The notes under the pieces: generated by a model
What the model was told of the DNA's origin: nothing
Database searches by the model: none
What the model saw: only the letters and a program-made list of their open reading frames with translations
Program-made: the position numbers and the translations under genes
Assembly: GCA_918026815.1 (NCBI GenBank)
Contig: CAKJVC010000006.1
Location: forward strand, 1,817,164 to 1,881,163
Direction: 5' to 3'
From: Chalara sp. BL73
Taxonomy: Eukaryota; Ascomycota; Leotiomycetes; Helotiales
DNA length: 64,000 nucleotides
In this document: piece by piece, positions 9,758 to 19,828 of the stretch
How positions within the stretch are numbered: position 1 is the first letter of the stretch
Layout of the letters: each line of letters starts with the position of its first letter

Positions 9758-11394
9758 TCATCCTGATTGTACTTCATGGAAACAGGCGGAAGGCGATGTA
9801 TTTGCTTCGCCGTTAGGGTATTCTTGTACGGTTCTGGTTTTGCTGTTGCGCCCGTGAGACGATAAGGATTTGCGTTTCTGACTACTACTTCTTGCGGAAT
9901 CATCTGACGAAGGCGGCGGGCGGGACTTGGCCAGCTGGGAGGCCCTCTGCCTACTCTCCTCGAGAAGGCTGTTTAATGAGCCCCGAATCTCGCTCAGGCG
10001 CTTGTCCTTGGCCCAATCGATAATGTTCCGAACGTACTTGCGGAACTCCACGTAATCTTTGGGTTTCTGAAGCAAGAAACTATCGACCTTCCGCGTGTAG
10101 TATTTGAGCTCATCATGCTTCCAGGATACGTACAGTCGCGCCTCCGTGCCATTCATAGCGATGCTGAATGCAGCACTGTCAATGGGCCGGACATTTTTGT
10201 TTTTGCATTGCCTCAGCTGGCGGTTGAGGCGTTCAGCAATGTTGATACAGGATGCAGAACCCCCAAGACATTGATTCGTCGCCACCCACATACTCCCACT
10301 CCCGGAAGGCCCGTCAGCTTTGAACTCGATGACGAAGAATGGATACACCAGGCCATTGCTATTAGCTACCATCTCATTCCCCATAGAGGGAAACTGGGCT
10401 TGCTGCTGGTGAAATGCTCCCGTACGGCTATATCCATAAAGTAGATCAGGCACCGGCGTGCTAACTTTGAGCTTGGATCCGAAATCCGGAACAGCATGCT
10501 TGGACATTGGCAATCTATCGCTGCTTTGTAAAATGTCCGTTGGTTCGGGGTCAGGGAAAACGTTGGCGTGGAAATACCTCTCCACTTTGCTTTCCGCGGC
10601 TCCCATTTCAAGCTCTGCCAAACGTGTGTCTTGCAACACTTCTTCAGGCGATGGACCTGGTGAATCACGGTCCCTGCGTACTTGATCAACAAGGCTGGCA
10701 ATGTGTTCGGGGAATTGCTCGCGGGAAGGACGCATGTAGATATTGTTTGCGGTCAGGTTCATGTCCCGGTAAGAGGGGTCCTCAACAAGGCTCTTTCGAC
10801 CTGAACCAGTAGAGGCACCACTAATATCCGATGGCGCGTATGAGTCGTCTTCCACATCTTCTCGGTACGAACGTGACCTGGTAGAAGCAGGTGTCGGCGG
10901 CAGAACGAATCCATTAGCATCCCGTCTATACTCCATATTCGGCGCCGATTTTGTAAGTCTCCTAGGGATAAGGTCGCCGTCTGAGTGACCAAGAAAAGTA
11001 TCCGACCGGCAGTGTCTTTCTCTATAGGATTCTGATCCTGAAACAGACTCGACCCACTGGGTAACCAAACTATCGACAGACTCAGGACGGTATCTTTTCG
11101 GAGCAGGACTCGAAGGGGGTAGGTCGACAGAGTCTTCGAGGAATGATGCGTTGGGACGCTTTAGAGGGAGAGGCTTTGGCTGTTGCTGTATAGTCTGCAC
11201 GCAGTTCTCCATTAGTCGTTAACTGGCATAAAGGGGTTTTGACATACCTTGGCCTCCTGCTCTGCTTCCTCGGTCTCAATTCGGAGTCGCTTCGTCGTGC
11301 CAGGCCGTAGTGAGGAAGGGTCAGGCTCGTCGAAATCTGCGAATGAGCGTTTTGGACGAGGTGCCTTCGAATCTGTCGAGGAATCGCCTGGCAT
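9758..11394 (-). CDS. DUF7924-like protein with PD-(D/E)XK-type core
   Basis: A protein of about 527 residues in two exons: 11394-11248 (start MPGDSSTDSKAP), a 53-nt intron (11195-11247; donor GTATGT, branch GACTAAT, acceptor TGCAG), then 11194-9758. The exons sum to a multiple of three. The first half is disordered and basic/Ser-rich (KRSFADFDEPD, KRYRPESVD), suggesting a nuclear protein. The core at about residues 290-420 reads VPDLLYGY, FFVIEFKAD, WVATNQCLGGSASC and YVSWKHD; the PD...EFK arrangement matches the restriction-endonuclease-like fold of fungal DUF7924 proteins. The C-terminus is again Ser/Lys-rich. The biological role is unknown. The nuclease-like fold is inferred from motif spacing only. 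Confidence 0.8.
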
Positions 11395-12136
11395 TTGAAG
11401 ACAACCTCGAAGAGGTACCGTCTATCTATCGAAAGGTCGCGAGAGGGCTGGCGTGGGAGCAACACGCGCGGTGTTTGATGGTTGATGTTGGATGCGGCCA
11501 GCTGATGGCCCAGATTTCAGAAACAGGTACGGCGATTAAGTGCTCGCTTTGCATGGGAATTTGGTCGGTCGCGACATGGAGGGGGATGTTTAAGCGCCCT
11601 CGTTAGCTTTTGGCGGAATGAGTCATGATTTGCGGCAATCGGAGAATGATATAATCCGCCCGAAGGAAACGAGTGTGCTCGCCCGCTTTCTCTCGTCGCA
11701 ACAAATTCTCAATGAAATTCCATTGGCGGAGAACTACCAAAAGTCTGACCTCTGCTTGGGGTTGCAGATTTTTAATTATATAATAACGTAATAACATGAA
11801 TATTTTATAATTATATAATAACGCAAAGTGTCACAGAATAAACCCACATTATGTGTCATTGGCTGGATACGCGAGCTTGCCAAGAAAGGCCAAGGAGTTG
11901 GTATTACCTCCTTCAGGCCAACAACCCTTCCGCGAATCGCTTTATTTCTCGTCGGTTGGATCTTGCTTCCTGGTGTGTAAAACCGCGGCACAGAAACTGC
12001 CTTGGCTTTATAATTAGAAACCTTTTGTCGCGCTTGCACAAGAACAGAAAGATTATCCTCACGGTTTCATAAAATCATAGTAAGTATAACTTGACTAAAT
12101 TATCAACAAGTCTCTGATGCATTTGCAGATCAGGCA
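11395..12136. other. divergent intergenic region with AT-rich duplication
   Basis: Shared upstream region of the DUF7924 gene and the F-box gene. At about 11770-11825, TAATTATATAATAACG occurs twice, 35 bp apart, in an AT-rich block. No gene is seen. Confidence 0.4.
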
Positions 12137-13219
12137 ATGGATCTCGATGATTATACCTCGGACATTCTCATCGAGCGTGTCAGCTGGCGCCCACGCTACA
12201 TCCTGAACTCGATGGTGACTATTCGCGATGCCATACAACCAACTTTTGTTCCAAGGATACCTGGCTCTTCAAATATCAGTCTACTCAACACCTTACCCCC
12301 AGAGCTTCTACATATCGTCTTCGAATTACTCGACTTCCGGAGCCTATCACGCTTTGCACGCGTTTGTCGCCAAGGAAAAGCGACCGTTGAATCACTGCCG
12401 GCGTATCGAGACTTGATCAAGCACGCCTTTACAGCTTTGGCCGCGTTTGGCCGGACGGAACTGATCACTTTCCACTCCGCTGCTTCTATTCATACAGCAT
12501 TGCTCTCCGAGAAATGCGTGGCCTGCGAGCAGTTTGCACCTTTCCTATTTCTTCCAACCTCCGAGAGGTGCTGTTATGAATGCCTCCATAGAGACCGATC
12601 GCTTCGTGTTATAACAAGTGGAATGGTTAGAAAATGCTTCGGACTTACATCAAAAGACCTTCGCCGAATACCGTCTATGCTTAGCATTCCCGGAACCTAT
12701 TCAGTAGGTCATACAATCACATACAGGAGGCGAACCAGACTTTTTAGTTTGAAGCAGTCGAAGGCGTTAGGTGTTGCTCAACACGGATCAGCAGAAGCAA
12801 TGGAGCGCTTCGTTACATCACAGAATGCTGGAAAACTCACAACCAACGAGATGCACGATGTCCGATGGCTTACTGGCCATCCTTCCATAGTAGGATCCGA
12901 TGCCAACGTCCCAGTCGACCGTTTCTGTGGTATGGCATCTACTGCATTTCCGGCCTTGCAGCCGAACGATGTCTTGGAAAAAGGCGTCTGGTGTTTGGGA
13001 TGTCGAGCCAACTTTTTGAACTATCATGGAACCAGAATTCTAGATGCAGAAACTCGGTTGCTCGTTTCGGGCGCCGATCCGTTATTGCCTTTACTTGATT
13101 TAGAGCATCGGGCAAGATCAAAGTCTGCTCTCGTCGAGCATATAAGAGTTTGTAAGGGCGCAAAGGATTTGCTTCGAGGACTGGAACCTAGTGTTCAAGC
13201 AAGCAAGGATTTTTTGTGA
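12137..13219 (+). CDS. F-box protein
   Basis: A single-exon protein of 360 residues starting MDLDDYTSD. An F-box lies at about residues 47-95 (LLNTLPPELLHIVFELLDF, then SRFARVCRQG and LPAYRDLIKHA). It is followed by a cysteine-rich stretch typical of many ascomycete F-box proteins (CVACEQFAPF, CCYECLHRDRSL) and a C-terminal WCLGCRANF. It would act as the substrate adaptor of an SCF ubiquitin ligase; the substrate is unknown. No lesion is seen. The ATG is the first of the open frame. Confidence 0.88.
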   Translation: MDLDDYTSDILIERVSWRPRYILNSMVTIRDAIQPTFVPRIPGSSNISLLNTLPPELLHIVFELLDFRSLSRFARVCRQGKATVESLPAYRDLIKHAFTALAAFGRTELITFHSAASIHTALLSEKCVACEQFAPFLFLPTSERCCYECLHRDRSLRVITSGMVRKCFGLTSKDLRRIPSMLSIPGTYSVGHTITYRRRTRLFSLKQSKALGVAQHGSAEAMERFVTSQNAGKLTTNEMHDVRWLTGHPSIVGSDANVPVDRFCGMASTAFPALQPNDVLEKGVWCLGCRANFLNYHGTRILDAETRLLVSGADPLLPLLDLEHRARSKSALVEHIRVCKGAKDLLRGLEPSVQASKDFL

Positions 13220-14124
13220 TATACATTAAACATATCCCAAACAATGAAACTTTCTGTGTTATTTCTTAATAACTAAGCGAATAACTGAAAACAATACAGG
13301 TACCTACTATATCCCGGTTAACATTTTGCCAGTTATTGGAGGGGGGACTCGCGGAGAAATAGAGAAGAAGTTGAAGGGGTGAGAAGTAAATGCGTAAAGA
13401 AAGCATTATCACCAACATACAGGCACATACCTTTTCTTCCATCAACTTAATCCCAGCTTTAAGTGTACATGTTTCAATATCTTACTGTATCTAAATACGT
13501 TTATAACGCATTAACAGGCTTCATAACTTGTGCGCTAGTGGTTGCTTCTCCACGTCTGCATTCATAAGGAACATGTTAAGAGAATTCGATATACCTGCAA
13601 GAATTGATAGGGGATGAAGGAAGGGTGCGGATGCGGATACGCCTGGCGTAACTACGTTCGAGTTTTGTACGCTTCTCTTTTTCACTCCCAACTCTCCAGG
13701 GCATCTCATCTCTCCTACTTATCATTGTTGGAATGCATGTAAATAGCTTTCACGTGATCCACCGGATCACCAGCATCGTGGGACCTCGTTCTCACCACAA
13801 CTCACGTAGCTTAGAACAATCAATCAACGAACAACAGAACCAAAATCATACCAGCACGAGTGTAGTCAATAGCTACTACGTCTTTTGCTACGTGATAGGC
13901 ATTCCGACACTGTAGGCAACCGACAATCATTGCTCACACGCGCTTCACTCCTTTCTGGATACGCTCAGCAGCGCTCACACTTCCTCGATACTCTCTCTCT
14001 CTCACTTGCATGCGCATACCCACTCTCGTCGAAACCAGGCACGCCGCATGATTGTTGAACGCACAACGCATGAGGATCCTATCAGCGAGGATATCTCCAG
14101 ATAACGCGGCAAAGCCGGGCAGTT
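13220..14124. other. intergenic, nothing recognised
   Basis: AT-rich in its first part, then CA/CT-rich. No repeat shared with the rest of the window and no convincing gene. Confidence 0.4.
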
Positions 14125-14580
14125 ATGACAGATTATCCACATTTCAAATATCCCAATTTTTCAAACGGTATGAATCTACCAAAAGAACTAGCACCAGACC
14201 GCCCGGAAGTTTTAATACAAAGTTATATGGCTGAAAAAGAAGCATGGCTAAAAGCCCACCCAAGTGTACGGCCTGCAAACTACCGTAAAGCCCAGAAATG
14301 GAAAACTTTACGGCCTATAATCTTACAGGAACAGCTATGGCTTATGCCAAAAGAGCGCCGGAATCTTCAGGGTAATATTATAGCTAGCAAAGCTAATTGG
14401 ACACTTGAGGAGATTAAGATATGGCTGGATAATGAAGAAAGACTTGAAAATCAAGCCGAAACACAAGTAGAATCGGACTTTGAAGTAAACGGGAGGAAGC
14501 ACAGCTTACGGGGTGTAAACGATGTATGGAAAGCAATTACGGACGATGTTGCTAGAGATCAAGAGAGATATATTATGTAG
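14125..14580 (+). CDS. small protein equal to the C-terminal domain of the 36-kb MULE
   Basis: 151 residues, intact. From about residue 27 it aligns along its length with the C-terminal extension of the MULE protein at 39.1-39.56 kb: PDRPEVLIQSYMAEKEAWL against DRPEVLMQAYLAEKAAWL, then MPKERRNLQGNIIA against MPKERRDLTGNIIA, WLDNEE, and a final RDQERYIM against RDSERYIL. I do not know a named family for this domain. No transposase core, inverted repeats or target duplication are seen around it. It is either a remnant of a related element or a host copy of the domain. Unlike the MULE copy it carries no stop codon. Confidence 0.6.
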   Translation: MTDYPHFKYPNFSNGMNLPKELAPDRPEVLIQSYMAEKEAWLKAHPSVRPANYRKAQKWKTLRPIILQEQLWLMPKERRNLQGNIIASKANWTLEEIKIWLDNEERLENQAETQVESDFEVNGRKHSLRGVNDVWKAITDDVARDQERYIM

Positions 14581-15061
14581 AGTTATAATTTAGAGTTTAC
14601 AGGTCATTTGGTTGCTTTACAGGCTTGTAGTTATGTTTACAGAGTGATTTTACAGTGATTGTGATGCGGTACGGGGTACGCGTTCCCCACCAAAACGCGA
14701 CACCAGCTGTAGAGAAGCCTACGACAGTCTAGGTCATACGCCCTTATAGTGGCTGCAAGCCTGTAACTGCTGTAACCGCAAGCCTGTAGCTGCAAGCCTA
14801 TAACTGGCTATGGGCTGTTTCCGCTGCCGTTTGCAGCCCTACTTCTTACAAAGAGATACAGGGGTATGTTTTCCGCCATCGAGTCAAGATAAATCGAGTT
14901 CAGTCATATACTGTATGACCTAAACCACAAAATAATATCTCCAAACAGCTTAATCGAAATGACAATGAGAACAAGATATATAGTGCAAATTGATGTGCCT
15001 TTCATTGAATGGGGGATGGCCAGTTACTGGCATCGCCAGCGCAACGCCATTCGCCGCCATA
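14581..15061. other. intergenic with short CTGTAACTGC repeats
   Basis: Contains an irregular cluster of GCAAGCCTGTAACTGCTG-like units at about 14750-14830. Ends at the TA target of the pogo element. Confidence 0.4.
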
Positions 15062-16882
15062 AGTCCGTGCACCCCCATTCCGAACACCCCCCCATTCCGA
15101 ACACCTAAATAAGCGAGTACCAACCAAACGAAAACAAGTATAATTAAATAACTACTGAACTAAAATACAATCCAAAGTAGAATCAGATTCATTAGCCTCT
15201 TCTTCATCTTCCTTTTCAAGCTCAGCTTCTCCTGCAGCTATTTGTGTCTTTTTGATCTTATCAATGTCCGCAAACTTGGAATTTGGACTAGTCCTGACTT
15301 TCATTCGTTTTCTTGGTCTGGCCTTTTCTAATTGAACTTCTAAAGACTGTATTTTGTAGCTATGATCTGCTAGAACACTTTCTTGCTTTTCAAACCCTTT
15401 TATAATTTTTCTAAACAAGAGTCTTTGTGTTGAAAAGCTGTTGTCTTGAAGTATTTGGAACTTAGCTACTTGAGCTTTAATATCGATCGATTTTTGAGGA
15501 GTAGTAAAGATTACTTGTTGAGAATCGATATGCGAGCTATTATTGAAGCTTTCTGTAGCTTGTTGAGTGTCCTTTTTTGAATTGCTATTCTCTAGGAGCA
15601 AAGGGCTCAAAAGAGGTTTAGCCATCGATTTTGGCCATAAACCAGTTGCTTTCCACCCAGCTTTGATTATTTTGGCCGATAAAGCTTCCGTTCTAGCTAT
15701 CTGATAGCAAGCAAGAAAATTTTGCTTTCCAATTGGGCTAGAATCGGTCAAAAGGCTCAAATGACTAACTGCCGTACGATAGTGACTTTTGAGTGATGAA
15801 AAGACTGACAAATCCAAAGGTTGTAAGACATGTGATGTATGTGGAGGCAAAAAAAGCAAATAAATGTTGTTTTGATAGCAAAGGTACATAAAATCAGTAG
15901 TTTCATGACTGCCATGGCCGTCCAAAATAAGTAGCCTAGGCTCGAGAGTGTAAGTTTGAGGAAGAAACACTTTTTCTAGCCATTCTATTGCTGTAGAGTC
16001 CGAAGTCCAGGCATTATCAGTAGCTGTAAATTTCCACTTTTTATAAAGACTTAGATCTTGTGGAAAACATTGTTGTTGGACTGATTTTCCTTTGAAAATT
16101 ACAAGTGGAGAAAGAGCTTTGCCAGTGGCTGAAATACATTCGATAAATGAAGTCCATGCACGAGAACCAGGCTGTTTTTTTTGAATAGAACGTCTTTCAG
16201 AACTTCCTACTACTAGGCCATTTGCTCCATAGCCTTCCATAATTCCTGATTCGTCCATATTGTATCGATTTTCGGGTTTGATAGCGGCAATAGCAGGAAT
16301 AGCTAGTCGTTGAAACCAAGGCTTAATTATAGCAGTTGTAGCATTATTAACTCTTGTAGAATCAATATTTCGAGCTCTTTTGGTTCGTAAAATAGGATTA
16401 CGTCGTAAAAAGCTTTCTATCCAACGTTTCCCTAGCTTTTTATGGTCGTTTTTAATTGCTAAAAGTCGACTAGCAAATTCTCGGATTTGGCCATGAGTCA
16501 AAGGAACACCTAGTGCTTCTTGGGCCAAAACCCAAGTAGCTAAGTGATTTTCTTGCACTTTTGATAGCCTCTGTTGACTTTCAGCTGCGAAAGTATGGTT
16601 TTCACTACCATGGTTGCGGTTCTGGAGTGTGCTTAATGGAATCCCCCATTCTCGACTAGCTAGTCGTAAAGACTTCCCATTTCTGACGTCATTAAGAGCC
16701 GCAAGCAAATCTTGTTCGGTGTATCGATGCATAATTACTTGAAGATAAAGAGATTCAAATTTGGAATTATATAAACTAGAATTGGTTTAATAAGTGATTT
16801 TCTTATTGAACTGGCGGTCTAGAAATTCGCTTATTTTAGGTGTTCGGAATGGGGGGGTGTTCGGAATGGGGGTGCACGGACT
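15062..16882 (-). mobile_element. pogo-like DNA transposon, apparently complete
   Basis: 1,821 bp flanked by TA (15060-15061 and 16883-16884). Inverted terminal repeats of 47 bp (15062-15108 and 16836-16882) appear identical and begin AGTCCGTGCACCCCCATTCC. Each contains two direct copies of CCCCCATTCCGAACAC, likely transposase binding sites. The single internal gene is intact, so the element could be autonomous. Confidence 0.93.
15152..16732 (-). CDS. pogo-like transposase, intact
   Basis: 526 residues starting MHRYTEQDLLAALNDVRNGK (Psq-type HTH), then a CENP-B/Tc5-type HTH (about 60-125: HGQIREFASRLL, WIESFLRRNP). The DDE_1 core follows: YNMDESG (D160), LILDGHGSHE (D271), HTSHVLQPLDLSVF (D307), which gives 35 residues between the last two acidic residues. 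A coiled, basic C-terminus (KARPRKRMKVR) ends in an acidic tail. No stop or frameshift is present, in contrast with the pogo copies at 44-46 kb and 51-57 kb. It would bind the element's inverted repeats and catalyse cut-and-paste transposition into TA. Confidence 0.95.
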   Translation of the reverse strand: MHRYTEQDLLAALNDVRNGKSLRLASREWGIPLSTLQNRNHGSENHTFAAESQQRLSKVQENHLATWVLAQEALGVPLTHGQIREFASRLLAIKNDHKKLGKRWIESFLRRNPILRTKRARNIDSTRVNNATTAIIKPWFQRLAIPAIAAIKPENRYNMDESGIMEGYGANGLVVGSSERRSIQKKQPGSRAWTSFIECISATGKALSPLVIFKGKSVQQQCFPQDLSLYKKWKFTATDNAWTSDSTAIEWLEKVFLPQTYTLEPRLLILDGHGSHETTDFMYLCYQNNIYLLFLPPHTSHVLQPLDLSVFSSLKSHYRTAVSHLSLLTDSSPIGKQNFLACYQIARTEALSAKIIKAGWKATGLWPKSMAKPLLSPLLLENSNSKKDTQQATESFNNSSHIDSQQVIFTTPQKSIDIKAQVAKFQILQDNSFSTQRLLFRKIIKGFEKQESVLADHSYKIQSLEVQLEKARPRKRMKVRTSPNSKFADIDKIKKTQIAAGEAELEKEDEEEANESDSTLDCILVQ

Positions 16883-17432
16883 TATGCGCCCGGCACGTGG
16901 AGTGTGGCGTTCTGCCTGATTGCGTATTGCCCACTCCTCATCTTGCTGTGTACTACGACCTTCAACAACTGCTTACAAAAACAATCCAACCCCACATCTT
17001 TCCTTTTCTCTCACAGCCAACAGGTATTGTAGGGGTATCCTATTTCTGGTATTCAGCTCGGATGTGGCGTTTGCAACCAACAGTATCATCATTCACTGGC
17101 AAACGCTGCGAGGTTCCAGCATATCACCTCAGCTCCTTTTTACAGCAACATCCACCATGCTCTTCAATTGATTACCAAACCTTCAAATCCTGCTTGAGCA
17201 CTTTAAAAACTTTCTCTGGCTACAACTCTCGTGTTACACCGGCAACATCGACCGAATTGAAGGGATAATTACTAAAATGGTCAGTATACAACTCCATACT
17301 TCTCCTTGACTAACGTCATGAGCCACAAAGCCTCTGCGACAGTTATACTCGGACCCGAATGCTGAGAGCACAGCAAGCAATGCAACCAGAGTTGAGTACG
17401 TTTTGAATTTCACTTTCACAGGCCCTACTAAC

Positions 17433-17631
17433 ATGGCCAGCATCATCGCCGTCCACGGCCTGAATCCACGAAGCAAGAAAGGCCGTGACCATGCTTGGGA
17501 TACATGGCGCAAAACCTTCGGGTTCCCAAGGACGCCTCTGGCTCCGCGACGACCTGCCTCAATCCCTCCCCGAAACGCGCATCTTTCTCTACGAGGACTG
17601 AGAATCAGGAGCTCCCAGAAGAGACAGGGTT
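17433..17631 (+). pseudogene. alpha/beta-hydrolase N-terminal fragment (NLR-type), frameshifted
   Basis: The frame starting MASIIAVHGLNPRSKKGRDH is followed, one base out of frame, by GRLWLRDDLPQSLPETRIFL and a TGA. Together these match the start of the DUF676-like alpha/beta-hydrolase domain found at the N-terminus of many fungal NLRs and lipase-like proteins. The frame change sits at a run of four A (CGCAAAACC), consistent with one extra base. Nothing of the catalytic Ser region or a NACHT domain follows, so it is a remnant. Confidence 0.6.
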
Positions 17632-18067
17632 CCAATTCAAAACGCTTATTGCTCGGGACTGACACTAATTTCGAGGTTTACTGTACAGCCACTAGCGAAA
17701 TCGGCTTCATCCCTTTGCCGTTGTCCTGACGCTAGGGCAATTATAGCTAGCTGCCTTTATCCCGCGTTTGCTGACCTAGCAAAGTAAGCTAACCCGGAAA
17801 CTGACTTCTGCCTAAAGATTGAGACTTCTTCAGCCTTGCGGCGCAGCGCGCAGCAATTACGCGCGTCTCCTTCGCTCGCAGCATCAATTATATCGATTAT
17901 ATCCTCTACCTGTCCGTCCGATCGTTCTCGGCAGGCTCGAAGTAACTGCTCGTAGACGTCTACTCACAACACTCTTCATTCTGACTAGAGCCTGGGCTGT
18001 TTTGTAGGAACAACAGTCAGGCCACAAAATCTACAGTGCCAAGCCATCCCGTGTTAGAACACCCAAC
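17632..18067. other. intergenic, upstream of GIY-YIG gene
   Basis: Nothing recognised. Short open frames only. Confidence 0.4.
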
Positions 18068-19828
18068 ATGTCATCTTGTCCTAGTCCCCCGAATACGCCC
18101 TCTCCGGCGAGGGTGAGGAATGACAGAGACCTGGCACGCCAGGATGAACGCTTTCCAGCAAGTGCTAGCAATCATGCACCGCTTACCCCTCCAACAAGCC
18201 CTCCAACAGCACCGTCGAAGAATAGATCTATTGCGGCCGTCAAGGCTATGGCTATCGCAGCTCCGATGGACCCTGCGACTCTGAAAAAAAGCCTGGGCCT
18301 TGACATCGGAAAATGCGGGTCTAATACGCTGGAAAATCGTCCATGCAGGAACCCAAATCCTAGCAACATCGACAAACAGATCATGTCTATGACGACGCTG
18401 ACTCAAGCGTCCCGAGAGCTTTTGATTCAGCTTGGGGTGCTTGCAGAGCTAGCTCTTTGCAAGCACCATATCAGACCTGTACCTAAAGCTGCTCGAATCA
18501 AGGACTGGAAGAAGGTTTTCCCAATTGGAGACGAAAAGGCAGTGCCAATGGAACCGATTGAAGATCAAATAAAAAGTGTATTGGATTGCTTCCCATACAC
18601 CTCTGAGTATACCTGTGTAGGGGAAAACCGCAACGGCATGCAATGTGGGAATAAAATTGGAGGCAAACGGATTCGCAGAGGCAAAAAAACAGTTGCTCTG
18701 ATTCTTCAGCCAGAACACTACTCGCACCATCACAACCTCTCGTTTCTCCTCAATGTTCTTGCCTCTAATATGTTCTGTTATCACCACAAAGAACAGATCC
18801 CCGATCGGGTGGCAGAATGGGAATTGCGCATCACCACGATTTACAGAGCTTATCCTATGCAGGATCGACCGCTCAGGTCGACAGGCAACACAGGATTGTC
18901 ACGCAAGTTTCAAGGTAATCCAGCGGATTTTTGGGATGGTGCCAACGATACAAGCGCTTTCGTCACCAAAATAGAGAAGAGCAGACCTTCAGATTACGAG
19001 GCCTGTTATTCATTGGTTCGAGACAAGATGAAGGAGCCTTTGAAGAAGGAAGAGTTGGACCGAGGCTATGTTTATGTCTACGAGGTCGAAGGCAACAAAG
19101 GCTTCGTCAAAATAGGATTTACTACACAAACTATTGAAGATCGCTCAGAACAATGGAAGTTCCAATGCGATAGGGTGCCTAAAGTCCTATATCCTCTCGG
19201 GTCTACAGAGAAGATTCCACATGCCAATCGTGTTGAAGGTCTGTGTTTGGCGGAGCTGAAGTATCGGAACGTAATAGTGATTTGCGAAGCCTGTCCAAAG
19301 CAGCACATAGAATGGGTCCAAGTTCCTGCTGCGGAAGCTATTGCGGTGATCCAGAAATGGACCAAGTGGATTAAGACGAGGCCATTCAAGGATATGGAGA
19401 GGCCACTTACTCGATGGCAAATCGCCAACGGAATTACTTCATGGACCCTCAGGATCGAGGAGGTGAAGAGAACTGCTGACATGCCCAAGTTTATGCAGGA
19501 GATAGCGGCAGCTTCTCCGTCAGCAGGACACCAGCGCTCAAAGAGGGAGGCATCGGCACCTGTGTCTGCAGTGCGCCAGAGCTCGAGGAAGGAGACAGCT
19601 GTAGCTTCTCCGTCAGCAAGATACCAGCGCTCAGAGAGGGAGGCATCGGCACCTTCTGCAGGACACCAGCGCTCAGGGAGGGAGGCATCGGCACCTTCTG
19701 CAGGACACCAGCGCTTAACGAGGGACGCATTGGCAACTTTGTCTGCAGGAAACCTGGCGCCGAAGAGGAACAACATTGTGTCAAGCTCGCGAGTTGAGCG
19801 AATTCTTTCGAAGATTTTCGACTCTTGA
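18068..19828 (+). CDS. GIY-YIG (T5orf172-type) domain protein
   Basis: A single-exon protein of 586 residues. The N-terminus (1-65) is Pro/Ser-rich and disordered. The middle has paired Cys/His motifs (ELALCKHH, CVGENRNGMQCGNKI, NMFCYHH). The T5orf172/GIY-YIG domain (about 337-435) reads GYVYVYEVEGNKGFVKIGFT, then RVEGLCLAELKYR and a final HIEWVQV. This is the fungal DUF1766/T5orf172 type; a DNA-binding or nuclease role is inferred from the fold. The C-terminus has three or more repeats of SAGHQRSxREASAP (about 495-565) and a basic end. No lesion is seen. The start is the first ATG, MSSCPSPPNTP. Confidence 0.85.
   Translation: MSSCPSPPNTPSPARVRNDRDLARQDERFPASASNHAPLTPPTSPPTAPSKNRSIAAVKAMAIAAPMDPATLKKSLGLDIGKCGSNTLENRPCRNPNPSNIDKQIMSMTTLTQASRELLIQLGVLAELALCKHHIRPVPKAARIKDWKKVFPIGDEKAVPMEPIEDQIKSVLDCFPYTSEYTCVGENRNGMQCGNKIGGKRIRRGKKTVALILQPEHYSHHHNLSFLLNVLASNMFCYHHKEQIPDRVAEWELRITTIYRAYPMQDRPLRSTGNTGLSRKFQGNPADFWDGANDTSAFVTKIEKSRPSDYEACYSLVRDKMKEPLKKEELDRGYVYVYEVEGNKGFVKIGFTTQTIEDRSEQWKFQCDRVPKVLYPLGSTEKIPHANRVEGLCLAELKYRNVIVICEACPKQHIEWVQVPAAEAIAVIQKWTKWIKTRPFKDMERPLTRWQIANGITSWTLRIEEVKRTADMPKFMQEIAAASPSAGHQRSKREASAPVSAVRQSSRKETAVASPSARYQRSEREASAPSAGHQRSGREASAPSAGHQRLTRDALATLSAGNLAPKRNNIVSSSRVERILSKIFDS

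Noticed and set aside
17234..17665. 143-residue minus frame with hydrophobic stretch
   Set aside because: Antisense to the hydrolase fragment; no family resemblance.
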